Part shown: one piece after another, positions 33,357 to 42,053 of the stretch
Layout of the letters: each line of letters opens with the position of its first letter
Numbering within the stretch: position 1 is the first letter of the stretch
Source of the DNA: CAHJXF01 sp038240015
GTDB taxonomy: Bacteria; Pseudomonadota; Gammaproteobacteria; Burkholderiales; Burkholderiaceae_D
Reading direction: 5' to 3'
NCBI GenBank assembly: GCA_038240015.1
Contig: JBBSEF010000019.1
Location: forward strand, 1 to 43,211
DNA: 43,211 nt
Notes under the pieces: generated by a model
The model's input: only the letters and a program-made list of their open reading frames with translations
Told to the model about the DNA's origin: nothing
Database searches by the model: none
Program-made: the position numbers and the translations under genes

Positions 33357-35474
33357 TCAGGAAATTGAAATCGGTTCGCGCTTGCCGTTGCGGTATTGGT
33401 CGGCCATCGCACGATACGCCGCCTCGATGGCGCGCGCGGTCAGCGTTGTGTCGAACAGCGAGCTCGATCGGACGCTCGCCAGCAAGCGGTCGCGCAACGT
33501 ACGCGCCTTGCTTCGATCCAACGCAATTTCGACGGCCATCGCGAGATAGCCTTCACGATCGCGCGCGATCAATTCGAGCATGCCGACCGCCGACAGCAAA
33601 CTCGCGGCAACGCGCCCCGCGAAAGTGTCGCCGATCATCGTCAGTACCGGACAGCCGACCCACAACGCATCCGACGCAGTGGTGTGCGCGTTGTACGGCC
33701 AGGTGTCGAGAAACAGATCGGCGTGTCGGTAGAGCGCTAGATATTCGGCATGCGGTCGCGTGTCGGCGAACACGAGACGATCCGGGTCGATGCCGCGCGC
33801 CATCGCTTCGCGTCTCAGGTTGTTGCGCGTGAAGCTGTCGTCGGCTCGCGTGAGCAACCACAACACGCTGCGCGGCACATCGCGCAGAATCCGCATCCAC
33901 GCATCGAAGACCGTAGCGCCGATCTTGTACACATTGTTGAAACAGCAATAGACGAAGGCCTCTTCGGCGAGGCCCAGCTCTTTGCGATCGGGCGTCTCAC
34001 CGATGATGCGGCGATCGTCGTTGATCTGATAGCTGCCCGGCAACTGCACCAGCGTCTCGCTGTAATCGGCTCGATGCGCGAGCGGCGTCACGATCGCGTC
34101 GCCGATCAGATAGTCGATGAAGGGCGCGCCCATCGTCGCGGGATAGCCGAGATACGACACCTGTATCGGTGCGGGGCGCTGCGCCATCACCGCGGTCGGC
34201 GCTCGTTCGGTGTGACCCTTGAGATCGATCAGGATGTCGATGCCGTCGGCGCGGATCGCCTCTGCGAGACGATCGATCAGCCATGCCCGCGCGTCGACGA
34301 AGCGATCGAAGCTGGCGACGATGCGACTGCGCAAGGCGCTGCCATCGTCGGGACCGGTCGAGTACCCGAAGACTTCGAAGCCGTCGCGGTCATGCTGCTC
34401 GAACAGGCCGACGGTCAGCACGCCGGTCGCGTGCTCGTGCAAATCGGCCGAGAGATAGCCGATGCGCAAACGACCATCGGACAGCGGCTTGGTCGATGCT
34501 TCACGCATGAAGAATCGTCGCGACCACACTTCGCCCGCAATGCGCTGCTCCGCCCGAGTCGACGGATCGGAAAGAAAGGAGAACGGCGTGTACGCGCTCC
34601 CGCGGTCGCTCCGATCGGCATGAGAGAGGACGCCGTCGCGAAAGCGCATCTGCAATGCGCCCAGGCCATTCCAGTCGGCGACACGCTTCTTCAGGAACAC
34701 GAGATCGGAGAGTACGGTTTCCTCGTTCGGCGCCGGGTCTCCGGGCGCTGCGAGAGCCGCGCGATAGTCGGCGAGGGCCGGCACGTAGTCGTTGCGCGTC
34801 TCCGCGAGCCGCGCGCGCTCGATGCGCAAGGCAGGATGATCAACGTGCGCGAGCGCGCGATCGAGCACGCCGCGCGCGTCGTCGCGTCGCCCTAGCGCGA
34901 TCAGCAATTGCGCGCGCAGGCCCGGAACAGCCGCGTCGTCGGCCGCGACGGCATCGCCGGCGTCGGCGCGATCGAGCGCAGCCAAGGCCTCGGTCTCGCG
35001 AGCTTGTGCGGACAGACAGAGCGCCAGATTGAACCAGCCTTGCGGACTCTCGCCACAAGCCAGAGCACGACGCGCAGCGGCTTCGGCGCCGACCGCATCG
35101 TCATTCTCCAGCTTGAGCGATGCGAGGTTGAGCCAGGCCACACCCAACGTCGGTTCGCGCTTCAACGCCCTTTCCAGCGCACGCATCGCGTCGTTGCTGC
35201 GACCCGCATCCATGTAGATCAGCGCCGCGTTGCTCCACACGTCGGCGAGGCCGTCGTCGATCGCGAGCGAGCGTTCGATGCGGGCAATCGCATCGTCGTT
35301 CTTGCCCGCCGCATGCAGCAGCAAGCCGGATAGATGCAATGCCGGCGCATGACGCGGCTCGCTCGCCAGGACGGTTTCGTAAAGCGCGAGAGCTTCGGCG
35401 TGGCGGCCGTCTCGATGCAGCGCGAAGGCATGCTCGAAGCGTTGCTTGCCTTGAAGCAGGCGAGTGTCTTTCAT
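33357..35474 (-). CDS. TPR protein with O-GlcNAc-transferase-like GT41 domain
   Basis: A 705-residue protein. Residues about 10-190 hold about five tetratricopeptide repeats (HALHRDGRHAEALALYETVL, AIARIERSLAIDDGLADVWS, RSNDAMRALERALKREPTLG). From about 335 the GT41/SPINDLY-like transferase begins: LRIGYLSADLHEHA, GIDILIDLKGHTERAP, APIQVSYLGYPATMGAPFIDY, and the donor-binding region LFLDTWPYNAHTTASDALWVGCPVLTM. It would add a sugar to Ser/Thr of a protein target in the cytoplasm. The family's catalytic His in the HEHA motif is present. Donor and acceptor are unknown. Its ATG follows the usual MKDTRLLQG start. Confidence 0.88.
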   Translation of the reverse strand: MKDTRLLQGKQRFEHAFALHRDGRHAEALALYETVLASEPRHAPALHLSGLLLHAAGKNDDAIARIERSLAIDDGLADVWSNAALIYMDAGRSNDAMRALERALKREPTLGVAWLNLASLKLENDDAVGAEAAARRALACGESPQGWFNLALCLSAQARETEALAALDRADAGDAVAADDAAVPGLRAQLLIALGRRDDARGVLDRALAHVDHPALRIERARLAETRNDYVPALADYRAALAAPGDPAPNEETVLSDLVFLKKRVADWNGLGALQMRFRDGVLSHADRSDRGSAYTPFSFLSDPSTRAEQRIAGEVWSRRFFMREASTKPLSDGRLRIGYLSADLHEHATGVLTVGLFEQHDRDGFEVFGYSTGPDDGSALRSRIVASFDRFVDARAWLIDRLAEAIRADGIDILIDLKGHTERAPTAVMAQRPAPIQVSYLGYPATMGAPFIDYLIGDAIVTPLAHRADYSETLVQLPGSYQINDDRRIIGETPDRKELGLAEEAFVYCCFNNVYKIGATVFDAWMRILRDVPRSVLWLLTRADDSFTRNNLRREAMARGIDPDRLVFADTRPHAEYLALYRHADLFLDTWPYNAHTTASDALWVGCPVLTMIGDTFAGRVAASLLSAVGMLELIARDREGYLAMAVEIALDRSKARTLRDRLLASVRSSSLFDTTLTARAIEAAYRAMADQYRNGKREPISIS

Positions 35475-35592
35475 CGGCGGCGGAGTCTAGCAGAGCAACC
35501 GAGCGCTTCGCACGGCCACTTCGCAGGCCCGGATTCGCACGAGCGGATTCGCGTGGCATCATCGTCCACGTCTACTGACCGTGGAGGCGACG

Positions 35593-37185
35593 ATGAAGAT
35601 AGCGATACGCGTGAAGGGTGCTCTCGTGGCGGCGTTTTTGTTCGGTCTGACCACGGGAATGTCCGCGGTCGAAGCCAAGACCTTGCGCTGGGCCTCGCGC
35701 GGCGATGTACAGACGATGGATCCGTACTCGCAGAACGAAGGACTGACGAACAATTTCGCGAATCTGATTCACGACCTGCTGGTCGAGCGCGATCGCAACA
35801 TGCGGATCGGCCCGCGGCTCGCGACGTCGTGGACCGTCGTCAACGAGACGACTTGGCGCTTCAATCTTCGTCGTGGCGTGAAGTTCCACGACGGCTCGCC
35901 CTTCACCGCAGAAGACGCGGTCTATTCGATCGAGCGCGCGCAGCAGCCGACGTCGATGCTCGCGCAATACGCGCGCGCGCTCGGCAAGCCGACCAAGGTC
36001 GACGATTACACGATCGAGTTGAAGCAGGAGAAACCCAATCCCCTGCTGCTCGAACATCTGAACACGATCTACATCATGAGCAAGGCGTGGTGCATCGCGC
36101 ATCGCGTCGAGAAGCCGCTCGACTTCAAGTCCAAGGAGGAAACCTTCGCTGCGCGCAACGCCAACGGCACCGGACCATACATGCTGAAGACCCGGGAGCC
36201 GGGCGTGAAGACGGTGCTCGTCAAGAACCCCAACTGGTGGGGACCGGACGAAGGCAACGTCACCGAACTCGTGTACACGCCGATCGCATCGGACGCGACG
36301 CGCAACGCGGCGCTGCTGTCGGGAGAGATCGACTTCGTGCACGATCCGGCACCGCAGGATATCGCCCGCATGCAGGAAAATCCGGCGCTCAAGGTCTACA
36401 CCGGTCCCGAGAACCGCGTGGTGTTCTTCGGCTTCGATCAATATCGCGATGCGCTCGAAGGCAGCAACGTCACCGGCAAGAATCCCTTCAAGGACCGGCG
36501 CGTTCGCGAAGCCTTCTATCGCGCGATCGACGTCGACTTGCTGGAGTCAAAGATCATGCGCGGTCAGGCGGTGTCGACCGCGTGTATGACGACCGCGCCG
36601 GTCGGTTGTCTCGACCCGTCGCTGGAGAAGCATCCGCGGGCGGATGTCGATCGCGCGAAGAAGCTGATGGTCGAGGCCGGCTATCCGAACGGCTTCGAGG
36701 TCACTCTCGATTGTCCCAACGATCGCTACATCAACGACCGCGACATCTGCATCGCGACCGTCAGCATGCTCGCGAAGATCGGCGTGACGCTGAAGGTCAA
36801 CGCGATGCCCAAGACCCTCTACTTTCCGAAGCTCGAGAAATACGAGACCAGCATGTACATGCTCGGCTGGGGCGGCAGCATCACCGATGCGCAGATCATC
36901 ATGGACCCGATCCTGCACACCAGGGACGAGGCGACGCAGAAGGGCTTCTACAACTACGGGCGCTTCTCGGATCCCGAACTCGACAAGCTGATCGACGCGG
37001 CAAGCGTCGAGATGAATCCCGCCAAACGCAGGCAGATGCTGATCGATGCGATCGCACTCCAGACGCGCGAGTTCCGTCATATCGTTTTGCATCGACAGAA
37101 ACTCAGTTGGGTCGCGAAGAAAAACGTGGTGCCGGTATTGACGGCGAACAATATCGTTCGGGTGGAGTGGATACGCGTCGAGTAA
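35593..37185 (+). CDS. Peptide/nickel-type ABC transporter substrate-binding protein (family 5)
   Basis: A 530-residue periplasmic protein. A Sec signal (MKIAIRVKGALVAAFLFGL...AVEA) is followed by the SBP-family-5 pattern: LRWASRGDVQTMDPYSQNEG, WRFNLRRGVKFHDGSPFTAEDAVYS, NPFKDRRVREAFYRAIDVD, MLGWGGSITDAQIIM and the C-terminal HIVLHRQKLSW. Family members bind oligopeptides, dipeptides or related ligands. No permease or ATPase genes are next to it, so partners lie elsewhere. GGAGG precedes the ATG, which is four codons after an earlier in-frame GTG. Confidence 0.92.
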   Translation: MKIAIRVKGALVAAFLFGLTTGMSAVEAKTLRWASRGDVQTMDPYSQNEGLTNNFANLIHDLLVERDRNMRIGPRLATSWTVVNETTWRFNLRRGVKFHDGSPFTAEDAVYSIERAQQPTSMLAQYARALGKPTKVDDYTIELKQEKPNPLLLEHLNTIYIMSKAWCIAHRVEKPLDFKSKEETFAARNANGTGPYMLKTREPGVKTVLVKNPNWWGPDEGNVTELVYTPIASDATRNAALLSGEIDFVHDPAPQDIARMQENPALKVYTGPENRVVFFGFDQYRDALEGSNVTGKNPFKDRRVREAFYRAIDVDLLESKIMRGQAVSTACMTTAPVGCLDPSLEKHPRADVDRAKKLMVEAGYPNGFEVTLDCPNDRYINDRDICIATVSMLAKIGVTLKVNAMPKTLYFPKLEKYETSMYMLGWGGSITDAQIIMDPILHTRDEATQKGFYNYGRFSDPELDKLIDAASVEMNPAKRRQMLIDAIALQTREFRHIVLHRQKLSWVAKKNVVPVLTANNIVRVEWIRVE

Positions 37186-37486
37186 CAAGAACCGTAGTGC
37201 GGGTCGAGTCAATACGGGACGGTAATTAGATTTTGGATGAGAAGATTTTGGTCAATACCTGCCCTATTTTGTCAATTCGAGCAAAAAAGAGAACCTCGAT
37301 TGGACAGACTTGCGTTGTCGATCCTCAATACATTGATTACCGCGATCACCGGAGACGTAGAGAACAAGTCACTGAATTCATTCTATTCGTTGAATAGGCA
37401 TCATTCCTGCATCAGTCTGATCGGGTCGATATCCAATCGAAAAACCATGCTCCGTCAGCTACGAATTTTACTTACAGGAATAGATC
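37186..37486. other. AT-richer intergenic region before the PEP-CTERM gene
   Basis: No open frame or RNA gene seen in these 301 bases, which are clearly AT-richer than their surroundings. Contents: direct repeats GTCAATAC (37208-37215, 37251-37258) and AGATTTTGG (37228-37236, 37243-37251), and a 6-bp inverted repeat CTATTC-GTT-GAATAG (37383-37397). I see no convincing sigma-70 or sigma-54 promoter. An AGGA ribosome site ends the region before the PEP-CTERM start. Confidence 0.6.
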
Positions 37487-38206
37487 ATGAATCGCCACGT
37501 TCTTTCATATGTTGCCGCGGCCGGCTTCGCATTGGCAGCCGCCCCCTGCGCCATGGCCAGCGGCGTCTCCGCCATTACCCATAGTGTTTATCTGAACGGA
37601 TTTACCTATGGGCCCGCGACCGTGGCCACGATCCAAAGCGCCGCGCCGGGCCCAGTCATCGCGCCTTTCGCCGTGTACGCCGGACAATACTCCGGGACGC
37701 TCGACGGAGTTTCATTCTTGACGTATTGCGCCGAAATTACCCAGTACCTTTCTTTCGGCACTCTCTATACCGACTACTCGATCGTCAACGGTAATACCGC
37801 CTGGGGCGCGGCAAAATCCGCGATGTTCGACCATCTGATTTCGTCGATGCTTGGGGGGAATATCAACAGCAATCCCGATGGTTCGGGACTGGTGCAGGCG
37901 GCTGTTTGGGAAGTTCTATATGAAACTGCCCCGGCTTATGATTTTGCGAGCGGCAGTTTCAATATCACCAACTCGAATAATTCGAAAATTCAATCCAGTT
38001 CGATCGACTGGTCGCAGGTTGATGCATCGCCGATCCGTTATCACGTGGACCTTTTGCACAGTCCGAGCGCGCAGGACCTCTTGTTGATTACCCCGTTCGC
38101 CGCCACGGTGCCGGAACCCTCGAGCTACGCGCTGATGTTTGCCGGTCTGGCTGGCTTCGGATTCGTGGCGCGGCGCCGCTCGCTGCGACGTTCGCCGCAA
38201 CGCTGA
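37487..38206 (+). CDS. PEP-CTERM sorting-domain surface protein
   Basis: A 239-residue protein. A Sec signal (MNRHVLSYVAAAGFALAAAP...AMA) begins it, and the C-terminus carries a textbook PEP-CTERM sorting signal: VPEPSSYALMFAGLAGFGFVARRR. Such proteins are exported, cut and anchored or released by an exosortase, in organisms that also make exopolysaccharide. The mature part is rich in Ser/Thr/Asn/Tyr (SGVSAITHSVYLNGFTYGP, YTDYSIVNGNTAWGAAKSAM) with two Cys only in part. No exosortase is in the window. Base composition is more AT-rich than neighbours. Confidence 0.9.
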   Translation: MNRHVLSYVAAAGFALAAAPCAMASGVSAITHSVYLNGFTYGPATVATIQSAAPGPVIAPFAVYAGQYSGTLDGVSFLTYCAEITQYLSFGTLYTDYSIVNGNTAWGAAKSAMFDHLISSMLGGNINSNPDGSGLVQAAVWEVLYETAPAYDFASGSFNITNSNNSKIQSSSIDWSQVDASPIRYHVDLLHSPSAQDLLLITPFAATVPEPSSYALMFAGLAGFGFVARRRSLRRSPQR

Positions 38207-38216
38207 CCGTACAGTT

Positions 38217-39269
38217 TCAGCGAGCCACGTGCTCGACGTACCATGACATCGCCGCGCGAAGACCGGCGTCGATGTCATGGGTAGGCGCGTAACCCAGCAG
38301 GCGTGACGCCTTGCCGATATCGGCTTGCGAATGGCGTACGTCGCCGACACGAAAATCGCAGTAGGTCGGTTTCTGCGATGCGGCGTCGGGAGCGTACGCG
38401 GCCAGTGCGGCCGTCAACATCTCGTACAACGCATTCAGCGAGGTACGACCGCTCACTGCGACGTTGTAGATCTGATTGAGGCTTTCGGGATCGGACGCCA
38501 TCGCGGCCAGCAGATTGGCCTGCACCGCGTTGTCCACATAGCAGAAGTCGCGCGTCGTCTCGCCGTCGCCGTTGATCTCGACGGGTGTGCCCGACAACAA
38601 GGCCGCGATCCATTTGGGAATGACCGCTGCATATGCGCCTTGGGGATCCTGACGCGGGCCGAAGACGTTGAAGTAGCGCAGCCCGATCGTCGCGAGTCCG
38701 TAGCTGCGCGAGAACACATCGGCATAGAGTTCGTTGACGTACTTCGTGACCGCATAGGGCGACAGCGGTCTGCCGATCTGGTCTTCGACTTTGGGCAGCG
38801 CGGGATGATCGCCGTAAGTCGAGCTCGATGCGGCGTAGACGACGCGGCTCACGCGCGCATCGCGCGCGGCGACCAGCATGTTGAGGAAGCCGTCGACGTT
38901 GGCCGCGTTGGTCGCGATCGGATTTTCGATCGAGCGCGGCACCGAGCCCAGCGCGGCCTGATGCAGCACGAAGTCGATGCCGGCGCACGCGCGATGGCAA
39001 TCGAGGAGTCGCGTGATGTCGCCTTCCATCAGGGCGAAACGCGCGGCGCGGTCGGCGCCGCGCGCTTTGCCGACTGCGGCGAGCACCTCGTCGAGATTCT
39101 TGCGATGGCCGGTCTCGAAGTTGTCGAGTCCCACGACGTGCTGATCAAGCATCAGCAAGGCCTCGACCAGATTCGAGCCGATGAAGCCTGCTGCCCCCGT
39201 GACCAGCCAGCGGCGCGGGGTGCGGACAAGCTCGTCGCGTACCTCGTCGTAGCGCGACATCGCGTTCAT
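38217..39269 (-). CDS. UDP-N-acetylglucosamine 4-epimerase, TviC/WbpP type
   Basis: A 350-residue SDR-type epimerase. The NAD loop GAAGFIGSN (about 25-33), SSSTYG, the catalytic Tyr172-xxx-Lys176 in SPYAVTKYVNELYA, and RYFNVFGPRQDPQGAYAAVIP are all present. The opening SRYDEVRDEL...RWLVTGAAGFIGSNLVEALL and GLDNFETGHRKNLDEV closely follow WbpP/TviC, which interconvert UDP-GlcNAc and UDP-GalNAc (or their uronic acids). The start shown is MNAMSRYDEV; the ATG at MSRYDEV is as likely. It lies just behind the TviB-like gene on the same strand, so the two would make UDP-GalNAcA. Confidence 0.9.
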   Translation of the reverse strand: MNAMSRYDEVRDELVRTPRRWLVTGAAGFIGSNLVEALLMLDQHVVGLDNFETGHRKNLDEVLAAVGKARGADRAARFALMEGDITRLLDCHRACAGIDFVLHQAALGSVPRSIENPIATNAANVDGFLNMLVAARDARVSRVVYAASSSTYGDHPALPKVEDQIGRPLSPYAVTKYVNELYADVFSRSYGLATIGLRYFNVFGPRQDPQGAYAAVIPKWIAALLSGTPVEINGDGETTRDFCYVDNAVQANLLAAMASDPESLNQIYNVAVSGRTSLNALYEMLTAALAAYAPDAASQKPTYCDFRVGDVRHSQADIGKASRLLGYAPTHDIDAGLRAAMSWYVEHVAR

Positions 39270-39315
39270 GACCACAGCAAGCGCCGCAGCGAACGTCTTG
39301 TCGACCGACGACCTA

Positions 39316-40596
39316 TCACAGACGCCACACGGTCGCGCCGGCCGCACGCATCGCGTCGGCATCGAACGCGCTCTTCACGTCGATGAAGGTAGCCGAGCCG
39401 GTCAGCTTGGCGATGTATTCGGCCGTGCCGCGCTGCTTGAATTCGCGATGCGCGACCGCGGCGACCAGCGCGTGGCACTTCGGCAGTTCGTCCCACGACC
39501 TCAACGTCACGCCGTACTCGTGGACCGCCTCTTCGGCGTCGGCGATCGGATCGTGCACGTGGACATCGACACCGAAGGATTCGAGTTCGCGAATCACATC
39601 GATTACGCGCGAGTTGCGCAGGTCCGGACAGTCTTCCTTGAAGGTCAGCCCGAGCACCGTCACGGGCGCACCGCGCACCGGCGACCCGTTCCTGATCATC
39701 TGCTTGATGGTCTGCTCGGCGATGAACTTGCCCATGCCGTCGTTGATGCGCCGGCCAGCCAGGATCACCTGCGGCTGATAACCGACCATCTCGGCCTTGT
39801 GCGTGAGGTAGTAGGGATCGACGCCGATGCAGTGACCACCGACCAGACCGGGGCGAAACGGCAGGAAGTTCCACTTCGTTCCCGCCGCCTTCAAGACCTC
39901 GATCGTGTCGATGCCGATCTTGTCGAAGATGATCGCGAGCTCGTTCATCAATGCGATGTTCAGGTCGCGCTGCGTGTTCTCGATCACCTTCGCGGCCTCC
40001 GCGACCTTGATGCTCGATGCCGGATACACCCCCGCGGTGACGATGCTCGCGTAGAGGTCGCCGACTTTCTTCAAGGTCTCGGCGTCGTCGCCCGACACCA
40101 CCTTGGTGATGCGCGTCAACGTGCGTTCCTTGTCGCCGGGATTGATGCGCTCGGGCGAATAGCCGACGTGAAAGTCCTGCATCCACTTCATTCCCGATTG
40201 CTTCTCGAGGATCGGAATGCAGACCTCTTCGGTCGCGCCCGGATAGACCGTCGACTCATAGACGACGATCGCGCCCTTCTTCATGTGCGCGCCGGCCGAC
40301 TTGCTGGCGCCGATCAGCGGCGAGAAGTCGGGCTGATGCGCCTGATCGACCGGCGTGGGTACGGCGATGATGATGTAGTCGGCTTCTGAAATCATGGCCG
40401 CATCGGTCGTCACTTCGAGGTGCACGGCGGCCCGCAACTCTTCGATCGAGACCTCGCCCGTCGGGTCGACGAAGCGTCGATAGCTCTCGATTTTCTTGTC
40501 GGACAAGTCGAAGCCGATGGTCCGGAATTTCTTGCCGAACTCCACGGCCAACGGCAGGCCGACATAGCCCAGCCCGACCACTGCAACAACGCTCAT
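39316..40596 (-). CDS. Nucleotide-sugar 6-dehydrogenase, TviB/WbpA-type
   Basis: A 426-residue UDP-glucose/GlcNAc dehydrogenase-family enzyme. NAD loop GLGYVGLPLA (about 8-17), TPVDQAHQPDFSPL, ESTVYPGATEEV, the substrate loop KWNFLPFRPGLVGGHCIGVDPYYL with catalytic Cys256, and VLGLTFKEDCPDLRNSRVIDV. The GLVGGHCIGVDPYYLTHKAE form matches the TviB group, which oxidises UDP-GlcNAc or UDP-GalNAc twice to the uronic acid. GGAGAGCAGG precedes the ATG. Next gene is the TviC-like epimerase, together a route to a surface polysaccharide precursor. Confidence 0.92.
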   Translation of the reverse strand: MSVVAVVGLGYVGLPLAVEFGKKFRTIGFDLSDKKIESYRRFVDPTGEVSIEELRAAVHLEVTTDAAMISEADYIIIAVPTPVDQAHQPDFSPLIGASKSAGAHMKKGAIVVYESTVYPGATEEVCIPILEKQSGMKWMQDFHVGYSPERINPGDKERTLTRITKVVSGDDAETLKKVGDLYASIVTAGVYPASSIKVAEAAKVIENTQRDLNIALMNELAIIFDKIGIDTIEVLKAAGTKWNFLPFRPGLVGGHCIGVDPYYLTHKAEMVGYQPQVILAGRRINDGMGKFIAEQTIKQMIRNGSPVRGAPVTVLGLTFKEDCPDLRNSRVIDVIRELESFGVDVHVHDPIADAEEAVHEYGVTLRSWDELPKCHALVAAVAHREFKQRGTAEYIAKLTGSATFIDVKSAFDADAMRAAGATVWRL

Positions 40597-40982
40597 CCTG
40601 CTCTCCGATATATTTCGCGGCCTCGTGCGGCGGCCTTTCGCGAGGCGCCGCATTCTAGCCGATCACTACGAAGGCTCGAATGCAGGAAGGATGCCACCTG
40701 TCGTTGCGGAGAGGACCGGCTCCGTTTGCCAAGAGGCCGACCGATTCGCGTCGAACTCTGACCAAAACTGTCGCTCGCGTTTACAAAGTGCGCACTTCGA
40801 CCGGATCGGCTTCGACGAGATCAGCCGTCATCGTTGCGACGAGCCTCTTTGGATATGATGCTGCGCCCGAGTGCTTACTCTTTTGCCGCGCGAGGCATAG
40901 AATTTGCGTTCCTTCATTCCGACGTACCGCGCACATCGACCTCAACGTTGGCCTCGACAGCGGCCTCATACCCATCGCCTTC
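40597..40982. other. Divergent regulatory region between tviB-like and transglycosylase genes
   Basis: No gene seen in these 386 bases; the open frame that covers them lacks a plausible start or family match. A plausible promoter for the right-hand gene lies at 40875-40903. The minus-strand gene has its ribosome site just inside the left edge, and an AT stretch (AAATATAT) next to it could be part of its promoter. Confidence 0.5.
40875..40903 (+). promoter_or_regulatory. Possible sigma-70 promoter of the SLT gene
   Basis: TTACTC and TAGAAT are spaced 17 bases. Each matches consensus at four to five positions. It would give a leader of about 70 bases before the transglycosylase start. No functional data. 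Confidence 0.35.
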
Positions 40983-41960
40983 ATGCATCGTATCGCCATG
41001 GACCGTTTGAAAGCACTCGTCGCGATCGTTCTCGCGGTGGGTCTCCAGGCGGCATTCGCGGACCCGACGCCGGTGCTGCCTGAAGACTCGCCTTCGGAGC
41101 AATCCGCGCACACGCCTGCAGCCGCCCCCCCGCGCGCGCGGCTGCCGAGCGGACTCACGGCCGAAGCCGTGCGCCTGGAGTTCGGCGAGGGCGTCGGTCG
41201 CGACTATGCGATGGCCGCCGACCTCTATTGTCGAAGCGCCATGTCGGGCGATGCCGATGCGGCGTATCGACTGGGCGTGATGTATGCGAACGGTCGCGGG
41301 CTGATACGCGACGATCGCATTGCGACCGGCCTGTTCCGCTACGCCGCCGATCGCTCGCACGAGTACGCCAAGCGCATGCTGGTCCACGTCAACACCGCCG
41401 AGGCGGTTCTGCCCGCATGCATGTTGCCACCCAGCCTGATTGCCGAAGAAAGCCATGCCCTGCCGATGGCCTGGACCGCAACGCCCGAGCGCCTGCGCAT
41501 CGTCGAGATCGTCAAGGAGAATGCGCCCGCATACGGCATCGAGCCCAAGCTCGCGCTCGCGATCATTCAAGCCGAGTCGGGCTTTCAGGTCAGCGCGAAG
41601 TCGAACAAGAACGCGCAGGGTCTGATGCAATTGATCCCCGAGACCGCGGCCCGTTTTCAAGTCAAGAGAATCATGGACCCGCGCGACAACATTCGCGGCG
41701 GCCTGGCCTACCTGCGCTGGCTGCTGAGTTTCTTCGAGGGTGACGTGGTGCTCGTCACTGCGGCCTACAACGCCGGCGAGCACGCGGTCGAGCGCTACCG
41801 CGGCGTGCCGCCCTATCTCGAAACCAAGCAGTATGTCGCACGCGTGACCGGTCTCTATGGCAAGGTCACGCACCGCTACAACCCGGCCATTGTCGATCCA
41901 TCGCCCATGGTCGTCACGAGGCGTCTGCAACACGTTTCGATCGCGGCAGCGCGGCGCTGA
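40983..41960 (+). CDS. Lytic transglycosylase with Sel1-like repeats
   Basis: A 325-residue protein with a Sec-like N-terminus (LKALVAIVLAVGLQAAFA). Residues about 70-130 hold Sel1-type repeats (YAMAADLYCRSAMSGDADAA, YRLGVMYANGRGLIRDDRIA), then the SLT domain with QAESGFQVSAKSNKNAQGLM (catalytic Glu198), LIPETAARFQVKRIMDPRDNI and VLVTAAYNAGEHAVERY. It cleaves peptidoglycan in the periplasm. Two in-frame ATGs (five codons apart) are possible and neither has a good ribosome site. It stands beside surface-polysaccharide genes, where transglycosylases often help pass polymers through the wall. Confidence 0.88.
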   Translation: MHRIAMDRLKALVAIVLAVGLQAAFADPTPVLPEDSPSEQSAHTPAAAPPRARLPSGLTAEAVRLEFGEGVGRDYAMAADLYCRSAMSGDADAAYRLGVMYANGRGLIRDDRIATGLFRYAADRSHEYAKRMLVHVNTAEAVLPACMLPPSLIAEESHALPMAWTATPERLRIVEIVKENAPAYGIEPKLALAIIQAESGFQVSAKSNKNAQGLMQLIPETAARFQVKRIMDPRDNIRGGLAYLRWLLSFFEGDVVLVTAAYNAGEHAVERYRGVPPYLETKQYVARVTGLYGKVTHRYNPAIVDPSPMVVTRRLQHVSIAAARR

Positions 41961-42053
41961 TCCAACGAACTCGCGCTGCGTCCGACGCAGCATCGAGCCA
42001 TACACGGCAATTTCACTGGCGACCTCATTGGCGACTTCACCGAGCGATTCTCC

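Noticed and set aside
37301..37313. TGGACAGACTTGC as a sigma-54 promoter for the PEP-CTERM gene
   Set aside because: The GG and GC elements are 8 bases apart instead of the 10 of the -24/-12 consensus, so RpoN binding is unlikely.
40680..40982. N-terminal extension of the Sel1-SLT transglycosylase up to an upstream ATG
   Set aside because: The extra ~100 residues are Arg/Ser-rich without a signal peptide, and they would bury the clear hydrophobic signal in the middle of the protein.
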